Source of the DNA: Sediminibacillus halophilus
Lineage (GTDB): Bacteria; Bacillota; Bacilli; Bacillales; Amphibacillaceae
Assembly (NCBI RefSeq): GCF_900103695.1
Contig: NZ_FNHF01000002.1
Location: forward strand, 62,001 to 126,000
DNA length: 64,000 nt
Direction: 5' to 3'
The notes under the pieces were generated by a model, which saw only the letters and a program-made list of their open reading frames with translations, was not told the origin of the DNA and ran no database searches. Below are positions 44,229 to 52,830 of this stretch, piece after piece. Within the stretch, counting starts at the first letter, position 1; every line of letters starts with the position of its first letter. The translations under genes and the position numbers were made by a program.

Positions 44229-44290
44229 AAATTAAAAAATGAACCCTTTTCGCTTATTCTGCGTTGGCGCAGAAGGTTTGGGTTCATTTG
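44229..44290 (-). terminator. Strong terminator-like hairpin just before the capsid gene
   Basis: AAATGAACCC pairs with GGGTTCATTT (44237-44246 with 44280-44289). Inside, TTCTGCG pairs with CGCAGAA. T6 and more T follow on the minus strand. It overlaps the protease stop codon. Confidence 0.75.
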
Positions 44291-45017
44291 GTTCATTATT
44301 ATTCGGTTGTAACTCATCTAAGATTTCTTTCTTAAAATCTGCAAACATTTGTTTTATAGTATCTTGGTTGATTCCCTGTTCTGGCTTATCGGAAATTTTA
44401 TTTAGTTTCCCTTGCCTAATACCATCAATGACTTCTTGAGGGATTAGATTAGCAACTCCCGAACTAGCCGAAAGCTTAATTTCATTTTCAAACATGATTT
44501 CATCGATTAAGCCTTTTTCTAGTGCATCCTGGGGTGTCAACCAGGTTTCCTCACCCATGAGTTCAAGTAATTCTTTCTCTTCTATTCCGCTTTTCAAACG
44601 GTATGCATTAGCGATTGTTCTATCCGTGTTTTTCAACATTTCTGCTGATTTACTCATATCACGATGATCACCTTGAGAAATCATGGACGCATTATGAATC
44701 ATTAATTCTGCGGTAGGGGCCATTTTCACCTTTCCCTTATCACCCGCCATCGCAATTACACTAGCCGCTGAAGCAGCTAAACCTACAATCCGAGTTTCAA
44801 CACTGCCAGCGTATGTTTTTAAATCATGGTAAATTTCTGATGCTGCATATACTTCACCTCCCCCGCTATTTATAATGACTTCCAAATCTTCTCCATTTGC
44901 ACTATCAATCTGATCGGCAATCATTTTAGGAGAGGTATGCTCCACATCAAACAGCTCATATATCCATGCCACATCGCTGGATACAATAGCGCCTTTAACA
45001 TTAATCCTTTTTGCCAT
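44232..45017 (-). CDS. Prohead protease (ClpP-like)
   Basis: The protein has 261 residues with a ClpP fold: EVIINSGGGEVYAA, the nucleophile in GLAASAAS (Ser83), and the His in AELMIHNA (His108). Such proteases mature the HK97-type capsid. The C-terminal 60 residues are a low-complexity extension ending KRKGFIF. The start overlaps the portal stop and has AAAGGAGGTG. Confidence 0.9.
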   Translation of the reverse strand: MAKRINVKGAIVSSDVAWIYELFDVEHTSPKMIADQIDSANGEDLEVIINSGGGEVYAASEIYHDLKTYAGSVETRIVGLAASAASVIAMAGDKGKVKMAPTAELMIHNASMISQGDHRDMSKSAEMLKNTDRTIANAYRLKSGIEEKELLELMGEETWLTPQDALEKGLIDEIMFENEIKLSASSGVANLIPQEVIDGIRQGKLNKISDKPEQGINQDTIKQMFADFKKEILDELQPNNNEPNEPKPSAPTQNKRKGFIF

Positions 45018-46153
45018 TAATTTTCACCTCCTTTAAGTTCATTTTCTGATCTATAGTTTTTAGTCAGAACAAATTCATCTAACTTTGGATTATCTGATCG
45101 TTCTTTACCAAATAATTCTCTCACTTCATTTCTTGTGAAGGCTCCTGAGGCTACTAACTTGTCAACAGCTTCTGCATTTTCTATCAAATCTCTCTCCGTT
45201 AATCCAAACACATCGATTTTTGAACCTTTTAAATATTGGTCTTTCGTTAAAATTTTTGCATTAAGTTCATCCTGTACCTTTTTGATAATGGGACTATTAC
45301 AAAATCTCACATACGCTTTCATGCTCGTTTCATAATCTGATAACTCGCCATGAACTAAAGCGGTTGGTATTCCCAGAATATTGGCCACGTCATCAGTAAG
45401 CGATCTTTTTAGCTTTGTTATCTCTTCAACAGACTGTCCCTTGTTATCGCCTTTTGAAACCTCGTTGTACTCAAACCCCCTCAATTTAGGAACAAGAGCA
45501 ACTGTATTTTTTTTAAAAGAAGCGAACAACTTATCAATAAAGGATTGTAATCTGCTTTGATTTTCTGAGTCTAACTTTTGCGAAGTGTCTAATCCCACTG
45601 TCCCGCGAATTTGATGATTTCTCATGCTAATCTCTATCATTCTGCTAAATAAGTCGCCGAAGTCATCAAACATACCCTTCATGAAAGTAGTTAACTTCTC
45701 GTTGTTATATGTGAGATGAATAACTTCATCCATTTGAAATGTACGTTGGAAAGTGTAACCTTTTACTTCTACCTTTCTAAACACATCTGGATAGATTGCG
45801 TATTCCACTCGTTCAAAGTCATCAGCAATTAAGAGATCATTACTATCTGTTAGTACCACTAGCACTTCATTTTCGTAAATTAGTTGATGAATAAAATCTT
45901 GCCAAAAGTTTGTTGCTGTTTGATCCGTATTCGGACGGACATTTAGTAGATAGTACCAGTCGTCAATTTGCCGTTTCCCATCTTTCATAATTCGAAAATC
46001 AGAAAGGCTGATTGTTCGGCCGATAAAATTTATACAAGTTTCCAGCGCCATCTTTTTTAGATATGCACGATGATGTGTTTCTTCAAATAGATCTAAATCA
46101 AACAATGATTCTAATTCGCTATTTCGTCTCAATACCTTGTCTAGCCATCCCAC
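45017..46153 (-). CDS. Portal protein (HK97 family)
   Basis: The protein has 378 residues. FINIGRTISLSDFR-like N-terminal region, YYLLNVRPNTDQTATNFW and the C-terminal NILGIPTALVHGE are hallmarks of the HK97 portal family. The portal ring is the DNA gate. The GTG start follows GGAGGTGAG. It overlaps the protease start by one base. Confidence 0.9.
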   Translation of the reverse strand: MGWLDKVLRRNSELESLFDLDLFEETHHRAYLKKMALETCINFIGRTISLSDFRIMKDGKRQIDDWYYLLNVRPNTDQTATNFWQDFIHQLIYENEVLVVLTDSNDLLIADDFERVEYAIYPDVFRKVEVKGYTFQRTFQMDEVIHLTYNNEKLTTFMKGMFDDFGDLFSRMIEISMRNHQIRGTVGLDTSQKLDSENQSRLQSFIDKLFASFKKNTVALVPKLRGFEYNEVSKGDNKGQSVEEITKLKRSLTDDVANILGIPTALVHGELSDYETSMKAYVRFCNSPIIKKVQDELNAKILTKDQYLKGSKIDVFGLTERDLIENAEAVDKLVASGAFTRNEVRELFGKERSDNPKLDEFVLTKNYRSENELKGGEN

Positions 46154-46171
46154 CTTTTGAACTCACCTCCT

Positions 46172-47857
46172 TTAGAAGTTCAGTGCTTCGAGAGCATCTA
46201 ATGAACTATCTATGTCTACTTCATCATCCAACTCACCAGCTCGATATAATGCATGAACAAATGCCTGGAAGCCATCCGTTTTTCGTTTAACTTCTTCTTT
46301 CTTTAAGAACTGCTTCCCAACTTGAGTTTCCTTTACATAAACGTTATTGGTAAACCAGCGCATCAATGGGTTGTCTCCAAAAATGAACTTATGGTTTGCA
46401 AATCCATCTTCAACACGTGGAGCAAGTAATGGATGAATGGCTCTCGGATTACGTATGGGGTCAACTACAAAACCTTCAGCTTCTAGCAGGGGTCTCAATA
46501 TATCCAGCTTATAGTTATCCGCGACAATTTTTTCAACGCCATATTCCTCCCGCATTTCAATAAACCAATTAACCACATGTATCGGATTTAACGATGGTTC
46601 ATCCACAACCTTCATCAACCCATCTTTTTCCCATTTTTTTATTGGCGCTTTTTTCTCGGTGCCGAAATCATTATTGGTATTCGAATATCCGTAATGCACA
46701 TCACAAAAATGTTTGATGGCAAACGTAAAGGATTTAAATGCATACTCATCTTCTTTCTTGAACAGAAGTCCGCATGTAGCAAAATCTCGAACACTTCCAA
46801 AGTCCAGAGACCCTATTGGTTTTGTATTCAGTTCAAAGAATGGGCGGTTAGTTGCCATTATCTCTTCACGAGAAGCAACCGAATTTTCCATGTTGTCCTC
46901 TATAAAATTCATACGCTTGGTAACAAACGCCGACCGGCCTGACGGATTGTATGCTAACTTTTTATATTCTTTCATCACCGTGTTGAACAGTCGTTTTCCC
47001 CGCTTATTCAGAGGAGCCTGTAGTGCAGGATTCGCCTTCGCCCAACTTTCTGGATTGTCCATTTCTTTTAAATCGTCAAGTTCACAAATGTATGGAAAAA
47101 CGCCCGAGAATTCAATCAAGCCGTTGAGGATGTCTTCACATTCCCGATACTTAATGTCAAAATATCCTTCTCGTACAAATCCTTTTGTTCCAATAAAGAA
47201 TTGCCTTCCGCAGTCTACCTTCCCGAGACCGCCGGAGAACACATCCACAATTTCCGTCGTTTCCATCTCGTGGTACTCGTCATAAATGACGGCCCCTTCA
47301 CGACCACCATCTTGAGAGCTGGCATTACTGGTTTTGTATTCGAAAACAGATTGTGTGGACAATCCGGTAATGCTACTTTTATACGCTTCAAATTCTTCTT
47401 CAAGATCTTCATGGCCTTTTTTGTTAATGACTCGAAAACATTCCAAAAAGCTTCTCTTGGCTTGTTTTTCAGAGTTGGCCACGATAGATACATCGTAATA
47501 ATCAATTCCGTGGAGAGGACTAATAAAGTAATTAGCAAGAGTGGAGATAAATCCATTCTTTCCGCCTCCGCGCCCCATATTGATGACAAACTCGTCAAAG
47601 ACTGGTTCATCATCTTCTTTTCGGAATAAAAAAATGAATGGGGTTATAAACTTCTCCCATTCATCCAGTTCAAAATACCATTTTTCACTAAATTCTATAT
47701 AATTATCAATTTGATCTTCATCGAAATAGTAAAGATCGCCCCGCGGTAATATATGCTTCTCTATTAATCCGATTAGCAAGATTCTTTTCTTATTGAGGAG
47801 GAGCTTGCCACATTTCCACTTTTTTATATAATCTTCAACATACTGATTATGCAGCAT
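46172..47857 (-). CDS. Terminase large subunit
   Basis: The protein has 561 residues. The Walker A-like GRGGGKNG is at residues 95-102 and the Walker B/catalytic segment AVIYDEYHEM near 190. The C-terminal nuclease domain includes SLDFGSVRDFATCG and KIVADNYKLD. It pumps and cuts DNA into the prohead. It lies right behind the small terminase. Confidence 0.93.
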   Translation of the reverse strand: MLHNQYVEDYIKKWKCGKLLLNKKRILLIGLIEKHILPRGDLYYFDEDQIDNYIEFSEKWYFELDEWEKFITPFIFLFRKEDDEPVFDEFVINMGRGGGKNGFISTLANYFISPLHGIDYYDVSIVANSEKQAKRSFLECFRVINKKGHEDLEEEFEAYKSSITGLSTQSVFEYKTSNASSQDGGREGAVIYDEYHEMETTEIVDVFSGGLGKVDCGRQFFIGTKGFVREGYFDIKYRECEDILNGLIEFSGVFPYICELDDLKEMDNPESWAKANPALQAPLNKRGKRLFNTVMKEYKKLAYNPSGRSAFVTKRMNFIEDNMENSVASREEIMATNRPFFELNTKPIGSLDFGSVRDFATCGLLFKKEDEYAFKSFTFAIKHFCDVHYGYSNTNNDFGTEKKAPIKKWEKDGLMKVVDEPSLNPIHVVNWFIEMREEYGVEKIVADNYKLDILRPLLEAEGFVVDPIRNPRAIHPLLAPRVEDGFANHKFIFGDNPLMRWFTNNVYVKETQVGKQFLKKEEVKRKTDGFQAFVHALYRAGELDDEVDIDSSLDALEALNF

Positions 47858-47860
47858 AGG

Positions 47861-48400
47861 CTATCGACCTAATAACTTCGATTTCCTATCATTCTTCGGT
47901 TGTGGCAATAGATCGGTTAATTGTTTAATGATTGACTGATACGTTTTATCTCGGTTGTCATAATTCTCAACAATCGGACGCTTACGATCATAAGGAACCT
48001 GGTTCTCACTTTGCGAGAATTTCTCGTACTCCCCGTTTTCCAAAATGTCTTTCCAGTTATCATCAAGTAAAATCCGAAGCCGTGCAGCTTGAGTGATTAA
48101 TCCTTCGGCAACATCAAGCTGGTTTTTAGGAATGTTCTTAAAAAGACTCTTCAGCCTTTCAGCTTCTGCTTCTACCCGACTCTCCATATCATCTATTCTA
48201 TCGTTTAATAAATAAAGTACAGATACATCAAGTGCTTTTGCAATCCTTGCCAATAAGTCTAAACTAGGAGAATTTTTCCCTTGTTCAAGGCTTGCGTAGT
48301 AACTCGTTGATATCCCTGCTTCCTTAGCGAAATCCGCCTGAGTAAGTTTTCTTTCTTTTCGCTTTTCACGCATCCGAAAACCAACTTTTTGTTTATCCAA
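47861..48400 (-). CDS. Terminase small subunit with XRE-type HTH
   Basis: Residues 1-65 form a Cro/CI-like (XRE) helix-turn-helix: KLTQADFAKEAGISTSYYASLEQGKNSPSLDLLARI. The remaining part ends with DKTYQSIIKQLTDLLPQ, as in P27-type small terminases. So DNA recognition seems to use a repressor-type HTH. AGAGGTGAT 6-8 bases upstream selects the TTG at 48400. Position before the large terminase supports the packaging role; a pure regulator is the alternative. Confidence 0.75.
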   Translation of the reverse strand: MDKQKVGFRMREKRKERKLTQADFAKEAGISTSYYASLEQGKNSPSLDLLARIAKALDVSVLYLLNDRIDDMESRVEAEAERLKSLFKNIPKNQLDVAEGLITQAARLRILLDDNWKDILENGEYEKFSQSENQVPYDRKRPIVENYDNRDKTYQSIIKQLTDLLPQPKNDRKSKLLGR

Positions 48401-48420
48401 ATTAATCACCTCTTTCTACA

Positions 48421-48553
48421 CAGACCTGCGGGGGAGGGAGGGGGTTGCAAGTTATAGCGCATCTGCTGAGTTGATTCCCCCTTCACCGGTGCCCCCGATG
48501 GTAAAAATCGCGAAACTTTTGAGGCGGGGGGTCTATTTTATTCTGAATCGTTC
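48421..48553. other. G/C-skewed gene-free segment, candidate cos region
   Basis: Runs of G (GGGGGAGGGAGGGGG, GAGGCGGGGGGTC) and of C surround a CACCGGTG palindrome at 48484-48491. The composition differs sharply from the AT-rich surroundings. It lies between the HNH nuclease side and the small terminase, where cos-packaging phages of Firmicutes keep their cos site. Confidence 0.45.
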
Positions 48554-48691
48554 CTACAAGCACTCTGTTTCTTCCGTAATCTCTTCAAGTAATCTTTTTT
48601 CTCTTGCAATATCCTTGTCGCTTGCGCCCGGTCTTTGAATGTAATGTTGAAGAGCGTGCTTGATTATCTGTTTCTTAACATAGGACTTCAT
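48554..48691 (-). CDS. Small basic hypothetical phage protein
   Basis: This 45-residue frame (starts MKSYVKKQIIKHALQHY) begins just after the HNH stop. A GGTGG run in the HNH end may serve as ribosome site. The HALQHYI and DIAREKRLLEEI helices look protein-like. The family is unknown. Confidence 0.5.
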   Translation of the reverse strand: MKSYVKKQIIKHALQHYIQRPGASDKDIAREKRLLEEITEETECL

Positions 48692-48697
48692 TCTAAT

Positions 48698-49045
48698 CTA
48701 CCACCATTCATCATCCCACTTAGGTTTCTTTCTCCATAGCGAGTAATCAACATACCTTCCGTGCTTGTAGTTATGACAGTTAACGCATAGCGTTTGTAAG
48801 TTATCCTCATCAAGTGCAAGCTCCGGATAATCTTCAATCTCTTTGATGTGGTCAACAACAAGTATAATCTTCTTTCGCTTAGCTGACTCGCTATACTGAT
48901 TCGTGTCTACCGTTACCCTGCCTTGTCGTTTGCATTCCTGGCATTCGTAATTGTCTCGTTGCTTTATGTGCTCTCTTAGCTGCTTCCAGTTACCACTATC
49001 GTAGAACTTTCGTTTCTGCTTCTCGGTTTTGTATTCAATTGCCAC
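48698..49045 (-). CDS. HNH endonuclease (packaging-associated)
   Basis: The protein has 115 residues. Zinc cysteines CQECKRQ and CVNCHN flank the VVDHIKEIEDYPELALDEDNL HNH core, with HIKE as the first His. In cos phages such HNH proteins sit next to terminase and are needed for cos cutting. The start is a GTG overlapping the upstream gene. Confidence 0.88.
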   Translation of the reverse strand: MAIEYKTEKQKRKFYDSGNWKQLREHIKQRDNYECQECKRQGRVTVDTNQYSESAKRKKIILVVDHIKEIEDYPELALDEDNLQTLCVNCHNYKHGRYVDYSLWRKKPKWDDEWW

Positions 49046-49328
49046 GATGCATTTCTTCTTTCAGCAGGTCAGCCTTGTGTTGAACCTTCTTCCGTAACTT
49101 TAGTACCTTGTCCTTTTGTTTTGCTTTTAGCGGATGCTTTTCTGATAAGGTCCTGATTTCTTGCTGCAGCTTTCTTATCTCAGGATCAGAGTAATACGAT
49201 GTGTATTCTGCCTGGCAATCTTGGTTAGGACATTCTACATAATATCGGTGGATGTCTTGCTCCATAGTTTCCTGCTTTAATTCTTTTACTTCGAATTCTC
49301 TCTCGCACACATCGCAATTAACTATCAA
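49035..49328 (-). CDS. Zinc-ribbon-like phage protein
   Basis: Residues 1-45 hold CDVC and a later CPNQDC, a four-Cys zinc ribbon. Residues 50-95 form a charged coiled coil. It is common beside the HNH gene in Firmicutes phages; function unknown. The TTG start follows AAGGGGG. Confidence 0.7.
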   Translation of the reverse strand: MIVNCDVCEREFEVKELKQETMEQDIHRYYVECPNQDCQAEYTSYYSDPEIRKLQQEIRTLSEKHPLKAKQKDKVLKLRKKVQHKADLLKEEMHRGN

Positions 49329-49347
49329 TTTAATCCCCCTTACTTTG

Positions 49348-49379
49348 TAAAAAAAAAGACACTGTTAAAGTGTCTTAGT
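49348..49379. terminator. Terminator closing the defence-like cassette
   Basis: AAGACACT pairs with AGTGTCTT with a 5-base loop. Nine T follow on the minus strand, and a T-run also lies on the plus strand. Confidence 0.8.
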
Positions 49380-49389
49380 TTTTTCTTGG

Positions 49390-50232
49390 CTAAATATTTA
49401 AAATTTCCACAACATCAACTTTATAATCAGTTCCAACCTCCACAACTTCGATAACCTTTATAATATCTATGTTTTCATCTATACTTGCAACCAATATAGC
49501 ATCATATTCACTAGATTTTTTTAATCTGAATAAACCGCGGAAAGACGCGTATAGTTCTTCTATCAACAAATTCACATCATATTCAGGGTCTAATAGTTCT
49601 AGCATCAATTCATAATGACTTTTTTTGGGTTTTTTACGTAAATCAATAGTGCCTCTTCTAGTATCTAATATGGATAGAAGCCTACCTTCTAATTCATCCA
49701 TTCTTTTAAGGACGTCATATTTTTCAGGATCTTTGGATTTGACATCCTGTAATATTCTGACTTCCTCCGTTGCTCTATATACAGGATTATCTATTTCCTC
49801 TTCAATTACAGCCTCCTTAATCATACTTTTCAAGTCCTCTTTTCTTTCAACAACGCCTAACATATCATTTGTATAAAATATTGTCCTCTCTTCCACTATA
49901 TCAAAAGGAAGTTTTGTACCTTTTTCACATAATTGCACAATGGGTTTTCTTGCAGCATGTCGTATTGCTACCTCATACATAACATTAGGATTTAACCCAG
50001 TTAAATTAGCAATAACTAAATCATCTGTTAAAATTTTAGAAAGTATTTGCTTTGTAATCGATCCGGCATTGTACATTCGATGAGCCACTGCAACATCATA
50101 TCCCTCTTCTTCAAGAACAGGAGTAATTAAAGAATCTATCACCCCTTCTGCGGCTCTTCTTACTTCAGAGTTATCTGGACCGATTGGTGTTATTATAAAG
50201 CATGTTTTTATTTTTTGATTTTCCGTACCCAT
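49390..50232 (-). CDS. TIR-like/nucleoside deoxyribosyltransferase-fold protein
   Basis: The N-terminal 125 residues carry CFIITPIGPDNSEVR, DLVIANLTGLNPNVMYEVAIRHA (Glu87 as possible catalytic acid) and LPFDIVEERTIFY. This pattern belongs to TIR-like and nucleoside 2-deoxyribosyltransferase-like Rossmann proteins that can cleave NAD or nucleotides. The C-terminal 150 residues have no known domain. It is the last of three AT-rich genes with their own promoter and terminator. AAGGAG precedes the ATG. Confidence 0.72.
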   Translation of the reverse strand: MGTENQKIKTCFIITPIGPDNSEVRRAAEGVIDSLITPVLEEEGYDVAVAHRMYNAGSITKQILSKILTDDLVIANLTGLNPNVMYEVAIRHAARKPIVQLCEKGTKLPFDIVEERTIFYTNDMLGVVERKEDLKSMIKEAVIEEEIDNPVYRATEEVRILQDVKSKDPEKYDVLKRMDELEGRLLSILDTRRGTIDLRKKPKKSHYELMLELLDPEYDVNLLIEELYASFRGLFRLKKSSEYDAILVASIDENIDIIKVIEVVEVGTDYKVDVVEILNI

Positions 50233-50287
50233 GTTATCTCCTTAACCAACATAATTAATATAATATACTATTAAAAGAAGGGTTTAT

Positions 50288-50938
50288 CTAATAATCCCTA
50301 TCTATTTGCGATACGTAATATACATTTTTAACTAAATGCTTAGCCTTAAAAGCCCTATCTAAATCCAAGGTTTTTGTTAGAGTAATTATATATACTTCTT
50401 TCCTTAGAAAAGGATTCTCCTGCTCTTCCTGTCTAGTATTATTTGACATTATAGCCCTATATACATACCATTTTGAAAGAAAAAACACTGGACATACGCT
50501 TACTGAATCCGTTTTTACATAAATCAGCACAATAAAGAAAATAATAAAAAGAGATACTGTATAATTAGCTGCTGAACTATAATCCAACGAAACAAGCGGT
50601 AACAAAAGCGTAACCAGGAAAAAAGAGTAATCGTTGACACTCAGTTTCTCATATTTTCTTATGACAAATTTATTTCCGAAATTAGAGGAATGGAGCTGGT
50701 TTTCATAATCTTTAAATAAATACCTCACTATTAACTTATATAACACTATTGATACTATTATAATGAGAATTATTACCACTACATCAAACAACGTTTTACT
50801 TATATACTTTTTCAAAAAATCAGCTACAAAGGTGTTCTTAAACCAATTATTACCGTCTATAAAACTATATGTCATAATAAGTATCAGAGGTAAATACGCA
50901 GTCCCCCATAACATGAGTTGCTCTCTTTTCCTCCACAT
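50288..50938 (-). CDS. Four-span membrane protein, possible KwaA-like partner
   Basis: The protein has 216 residues with spans near 10-28, 48-70, 104-120 and 126-143, then a soluble tail of about 70 residues. Size and layout match KwaA of the Kiwa anti-phage system, and the adjacent gene looks KwaB-like. I cannot confirm homology by eye. AAGGAG precedes the ATG, 41 bases after the upstream gene, so the genes form an operon. Confidence 0.6.
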   Translation of the reverse strand: MWRKREQLMLWGTAYLPLILIMTYSFIDGNNWFKNTFVADFLKKYISKTLFDVVVIILIIIVSIVLYKLIVRYLFKDYENQLHSSNFGNKFVIRKYEKLSVNDYSFFLVTLLLPLVSLDYSSAANYTVSLFIIFFIVLIYVKTDSVSVCPVFFLSKWYVYRAIMSNNTRQEEQENPFLRKEVYIITLTKTLDLDRAFKAKHLVKNVYYVSQIDRDY

Positions 50939-50979
50939 GAGTTTTTCTCCTTCTTTACCACAATTTGATTACATATTTC

Positions 50980-52011
50980 TTAGCTATCATATGCAATCGC
51001 AACACGAAAGTCACTGGATAAAAATGATTTTACAATTTTATCAGCGAAAAAGTGTATTAAAGGAGTAGGCTTCTCTCCCTCCTTATAAATCACTTTATAA
51101 TTTTCTGTGTCAATGAACTCCAAGAGCGGCCAAACTGTACTGAATTTTTCTTTATACTCTTCTAACTCTGCAGGATTGGCGGGTTTATTTTGTTCAATAG
51201 CAGCCAACTCATTACACCTTTCTTCAAAATTTTCCTGTAATACATTAAGCGTTTCAGGTTTAATTTGTGCTAAACTTCTAGAATACACAAATGCTTTACA
51301 TGAGTCCTTAAATGCTTCGCCATTGGAGTTCTCATCATTAAAAAAAGGCATAGAAGTTATTCTTTCTAAGTTTTCATCCCTTAATTGGTTTATATGATCT
51401 CTGTAATCAAAGGCATACTCAAAGCTGTTTACATTTATAATAAAGATAAAATTTCCTATTATAAAAAAATCGATATTTCCACCAATGTCTATAAGAGTAT
51501 CTTCAAAAAATTTAAACTCGTTTGCATTCCGAGTAGCGAATTTTCTTCTCTTGGTGTTTTTCCTAGTCCCCTTATAAAAACAGAAATAAGCGCTGTCCCC
51601 ATCATAATCAAGCCTAACAAATTGAAAGTTTGTTTGTTTATCCGGAAATTCCGCATCTGTTCCTGAAAGTGCATTAAATAATTGTTGTTTTTTATCCGCT
51701 AAAGAGTCATTCACAGAAATGTCATACCTTGCTATAGTACCGCTTTTCTCTACTTCTAAATTGTAATCACTTACTGAGAAAACAGAAGTTATATTTTCAT
51801 CTGTTTCTTTTAGTTCTCTTAAAGATCTCGCAATATGTTTTTTTAACCATTCTACGACATCTGGTTTAAGATTTATTTCTTTGGCTTGATAGTAATGGTC
51901 TGCATTTTTTTGTTTTCTAACTAAACTCATTTTAATTTCTACATTTTCAAGTTGCTCATCACTTAAATTACTTAATTTATTTACTATATTTCTGTTACTA
52001 TTGAGGTCCAT
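50980..52011 (-). CDS. KwaB-like (DUF4868) protein
   Basis: The soluble protein has 343 residues. The middle segment FFIIGNFIFIINVNSFEYAFDY followed by a helical part and the PLLEFID region resembles DUF4868/KwaB, the DNA-binding effector of Kiwa. No nuclease motif is evident. AGGAGGG precedes the ATG, and a sigma-A promoter is 30 bases upstream. Order is KwaB-like first, membrane gene second, the reverse of classical kwaA-kwaB. Confidence 0.6.
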   Translation of the reverse strand: MDLNSNRNIVNKLSNLSDEQLENVEIKMSLVRKQKNADHYYQAKEINLKPDVVEWLKKHIARSLRELKETDENITSVFSVSDYNLEVEKSGTIARYDISVNDSLADKKQQLFNALSGTDAEFPDKQTNFQFVRLDYDGDSAYFCFYKGTRKNTKRRKFATRNANEFKFFEDTLIDIGGNIDFFIIGNFIFIINVNSFEYAFDYRDHINQLRDENLERITSMPFFNDENSNGEAFKDSCKAFVYSRSLAQIKPETLNVLQENFEERCNELAAIEQNKPANPAELEEYKEKFSTVWPLLEFIDTENYKVIYKEGEKPTPLIHFFADKIVKSFLSSDFRVAIAYDS

Positions 52012-52038
52012 ATTTACCCTCCTATTGATTTAAATCTG

Positions 52039-52067
52039 AATATATTTAATTCAACAGGAAGAGACAA
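52039..52067 (-). promoter_or_regulatory. Promoter of the defence-like cassette
   Basis: TTGTCT (52062-52067) and TATATT (52039-52044) on the minus strand are 17 bases apart, 28 bases before the first gene. Confidence 0.6.
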
Positions 52068-52104
52068 TATTCCTTCTTTTTTCCCAATTTTTTTACATTG
52101 CATG

Positions 52105-52146
52105 ACAAAAAGCACCGAACAGAAATATCGGCACGGTGCTTTTTAC
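52105..52146. terminator. Bidirectional terminator upstream of the cassette
   Basis: A perfect 11-bp stem AAAAAGCACCG / CGGTGCTTTTT (52107-52117 with 52134-52144). It isolates the cassette from the preceding phage genes. Confidence 0.85.
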
Positions 52147-52218
52147 CTTATATTAACACAATAACAGGATTTATAACCTCAAAAGTGCAAAGTGAGTGCA
52201 TATGTAAAAATCCTATAT

Positions 52219-52824
52219 TCATTCTAGTATATTGAGAATTTTCAGCAACTGCAGGACTGTTAGTATGAATATCAAAAAGTTAAGGATGAACATCGGTATC
52301 TTTTTAATCGAATATTTTATACCCCCTTCGGAAATAATAATATACGCAACATATAAAAAGCCCAACAAGAATGTGTATAAAGCAAAGAGAGACAGTAATA
52401 AAACAATGATATTCACCAATAAATTTGAAAACACAAAAAGAAGTACTGCTATAATAAACGAAGTCACTATGCCGACATTTATGTAATTATATGCAGATTT
52501 GAATTTTTTATCTGATTTTTCTAACTCCATGAATAAACCTAGTAAACCAAAAACTCCAATGAGTGCACCCACCACATTTGACACTAACTTATTACCCAAA
52601 AACATAGGATAGAAATATAAAAAACCAGAAACCAATAATAAAGCTAAGCCAAGAGCATATCCATTAAGTTTTTCTTCAATAGGATCCTTCTCTTTCTTCT
52701 TAATTCTTTCATTTTTCATGACTTTTGATCTCTCCAACCCTTTATCAACTTTAGCTTTAAAATACGACAAAAAACTAGGGAATTCCTGCAAACCTAACAA
52801 AATACAAGAAAATCCCCTAGCCAT
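52219..52824 (-). CDS. Multi-span membrane protein, prophage cargo
   Basis: Several spans (about residues 57-75, 82-98, 113-131, 135-158, 175-197) follow a charged N-terminus. No family recognised. GGAGG lies 9 bases before the ATG at 52824, inside the end of the upstream activator gene. A second possible start is at 52719. It is AT-rich like the defence-like cassette but is separated from it by a terminator. Confidence 0.6.
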   Translation of the reverse strand: MARGFSCILLGLQEFPSFLSYFKAKVDKGLERSKVMKNERIKKKEKDPIEEKLNGYALGLALLLVSGFLYFYPMFLGNKLVSNVVGALIGVFGLLGLFMELEKSDKKFKSAYNYINVGIVTSFIIAVLLFVFSNLLVNIIVLLLSLFALYTFLLGFLYVAYIIISEGGIKYSIKKIPMFILNFLIFILTVLQLLKILNILE

Positions 52825-52830
52825 TTTACT

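Noticed and set aside
47201-47629. Rightward open frame of 142 codons
   Set aside because: Antisense shadow of the large terminase gene, whose motifs are clear.
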